From Lachnospiraceae bacterium (lineage in GTDB: Bacteria; Bacillota; Clostridia; Lachnospirales; Lachnospiraceae), in assembly GCA_019423745.1 (NCBI GenBank), contig JAHZAV010000066.1, forward strand, positions 1 through 5,949: a DNA stretch of 5,949 bases. The letters run 5' to 3'. Under the pieces are notes generated by a model. The model made no database searches. It saw nothing but the letters and a program-made list of their open reading frames with translations, and was not told where the DNA came from. The position numbers and the translations under genes are program-made. Below, piece by piece: positions 5,496-5,949 of the stretch. Numbering within the stretch: position 1 is the stretch's first letter; each line of letters opens with the position of its first letter.

Positions 5496-5535
5496 AATGA
5501 GAGGGCGGGATATTTTTATACCCCGCCCTCTCATT
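5496..5535 (-). terminator. GC-rich hairpin, probable terminator after the 62-residue gene
   Basis: Positions 5496-5509 and 5522-5535 form a perfect 14-bp stem (AATGAGAGGGCGGG pairs with CCCGCCCTCTCATT), and a further TAT/ATA pairing inside leaves a four-base loop. On the minus strand it comes 27 bp after the stop codon at 5563 and just before the next promoter, the expected place for a terminator. The tail is only moderately T-rich (AATTAT), not a clean T-run. It may end transcription in both directions, or protect the 3' end of the transcript. Confidence 0.7.
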
Positions 5536-5562
5536 GAAACACCTTGTTCTCTTTTAAACTTT

Positions 5563-5751
5563 TTAATAGCTGTCTTTACTGTCGCTGCAGTTCTGACTAT
5601 TGGAAGTCTTGTTAGAAGATGCAGAATTCTTGGAAGCATTTTTCCCCGCTGCATTTTTGGCTGCATTTTTATTGTATGCATTTTTCTTTGATTCATAAGC
5701 ATTTTCTGCATTTCCCATACCATTTGAAGTATTGCTGTAATTTTTTGTCAT
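5563..5751 (-). CDS. Small Asn/Lys/Ser/Ala-rich protein with KNA repeats, function unknown
   Basis: I do not recognise this 62-residue protein. It is hydrophilic and of low complexity, dominated by Asn, Lys, Ser and Ala, with no signal peptide or membrane segment. Its middle has K-N pairs at residues 23, 28, 32, 37 and 41 (KNAY, KNAA, KNAA, KNAS, KNSA), a spacing of 4-5 that would put them on one side of a helix. One Cys (C54) lies near the C-terminus, which ends SDSKDSY. A very good site, AGGAGGT (5759-5765), lies about 8 nt before the ATG, which argues that it is truly translated. It is monocistronic, with its own AT-rich leader and a hairpin after it. The composition recalls small spore or nucleic-acid-associated proteins of Clostridia, but no family motif supports that. 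Confidence 0.75.
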   Translation of the reverse strand: MTKNYSNTSNGMGNAENAYESKKNAYNKNAAKNAAGKNASKNSASSNKTSNSQNCSDSKDSY

Positions 5752-5769
5752 TTCTGTTACCTCCTGTTT

Positions 5770-5799
5770 AATTGGTTACAGCAATATTGTCCCCCAATT
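5770..5799 (-). other. Nested inverted repeat in the leader of the small gene
   Basis: AATTGG (5770-5775) and CCAATT (5794-5799) are inverted arms that flank an 8-bp palindrome, CAATATTG (5782-5789). The element ends 5 bp from the ribosome binding site at 5759-5765. It could fold in the transcript and influence translation, but the arms are short and AT-rich. Confidence 0.35.
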
Positions 5800-5880
5800 C
5801 TAAATTCCTATGTATCTTTGTCGTATTTTTTACATATTAAGATTTTTTTAATTTTTTTCTTGCTTTTTCAGTCGTCCTAT

Positions 5881-5909
5881 ATTATACTTAGTCATGTAGA
5901 AAGAATACT
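5881..5909 (-). promoter_or_regulatory. Possible promoter of the 62-residue gene
   Basis: A perfect TATAAT lies at 5886-5881 on the minus strand. The hexamer 17 bp upstream is AGTATT (5909-5904), a poor -35. Transcription from here would give a leader of about 120 nt, very A-rich. The weak -35 is centred on the inverted repeat 5895-5916, so an activator or repressor may act here. No better promoter was seen nearer the gene. Confidence 0.4.
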
Positions 5910-5916
5910 TTCTACA
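5895..5916. promoter_or_regulatory. 22-bp inverted repeat, candidate operator
   Basis: TGTAGAAAG (5895-5903) and CTTTCTACA (5908-5916) are perfect 9-bp arms around the four bases AATA. No T-run follows on either strand, so it is not a good terminator. Its place over the -35 region of the possible promoter at 5881-5909 suggests a protein-binding site, though the regulator is unknown. Confidence 0.5.
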
Positions 5917-5949
5917 ACCCCTTATTAATTATTTATACTCCCCTCAAAA

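Noticed and set aside
5475..5723. An 82-codon minus-strand reading frame overlapping the small KNA protein
   Set aside because: It is in a different frame, has no ribosome binding site, and runs through the hairpin and into the next promoter. The 62-codon frame has a near-perfect AGGAGGT site.
5800..5875. T-runs on the + strand as a terminator for a gene entering from elsewhere
   Set aside because: No GC stem precedes them and no + strand gene is present in the window; they are just the A-rich leader seen from the other strand.

Overview
The window looks like the chromosome of an AT-rich, low-GC Gram-positive bacterium, most likely a Clostridia member of the Lachnospiraceae type. This is inferred from strong AGGAGG-type ribosome binding sites, TTGACA/TATAAT promoters with 17-bp spacers, and a FeoA/FeoB/FeoB-associated Cys-rich gene set. 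All supported genes lie on the minus strand, so transcription runs from right to left. I see no mobile element, CRISPR array or + strand gene.

Right to left, the layout is as follows. (1) Positions 5563-5949 hold a 62-residue Asn/Lys/Ser/Ala-rich small protein of unknown function, with an AT-rich leader and a 22-bp inverted repeat in the -35 region of its likely promoter. A 14-bp perfect GC-rich stem (5496-5535) follows it. (2) Positions 3124-5478 hold a housekeeping operon with its own promoter: a THUMP-domain RlmL/YpsC-like rRNA methyltransferase, the RdgB/HAM1 nucleotide pyrophosphatase, and a YfcE-like metallophosphodiesterase, separated by gaps of about 20 bp. (3) Positions 222-3096 hold a ferrous-iron uptake operon: feoA, feoB (666 aa), and a small membrane protein that joins a FeoB-associated Cys-rich segment to a heavy-metal-associated (HMA) domain. 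(4) Positions 1-210 hold the 5' part of tRNA-Pro(UGG), cut by the window edge, with two tandem promoters.

The most interesting part is the control of the feo operon. An 18-bp perfect palindrome, GGTTAGTATATACTAACC, covers the -10 box of a near-consensus feoA promoter. Its core, TTAG-N6-CTAA, recurs twice in the feoA-feoB gap. There four half-sites alternate in orientation every 10 bp, about one DNA turn. A terminator-like hairpin with a GAGA loop and a T7 tail stands between feoA and this array. Together these suggest an iron- or manganese-sensing repressor (perhaps DtxR/IdeR-like, by half-site resemblance) acting at two points, with feoA and feoB expression partly uncoupled. No regulator gene is in the window.

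In the iron operon, FeoB is the GTP-driven Fe(II) channel, FeoA is its small SH3-like partner, and the Cys-rich/HMA protein is probably an accessory metal-handling membrane protein. The housekeeping operon has no obvious terminator before the feoA promoter, and the feo operon has none before the tRNA promoters, so read-through is possible at both junctions.
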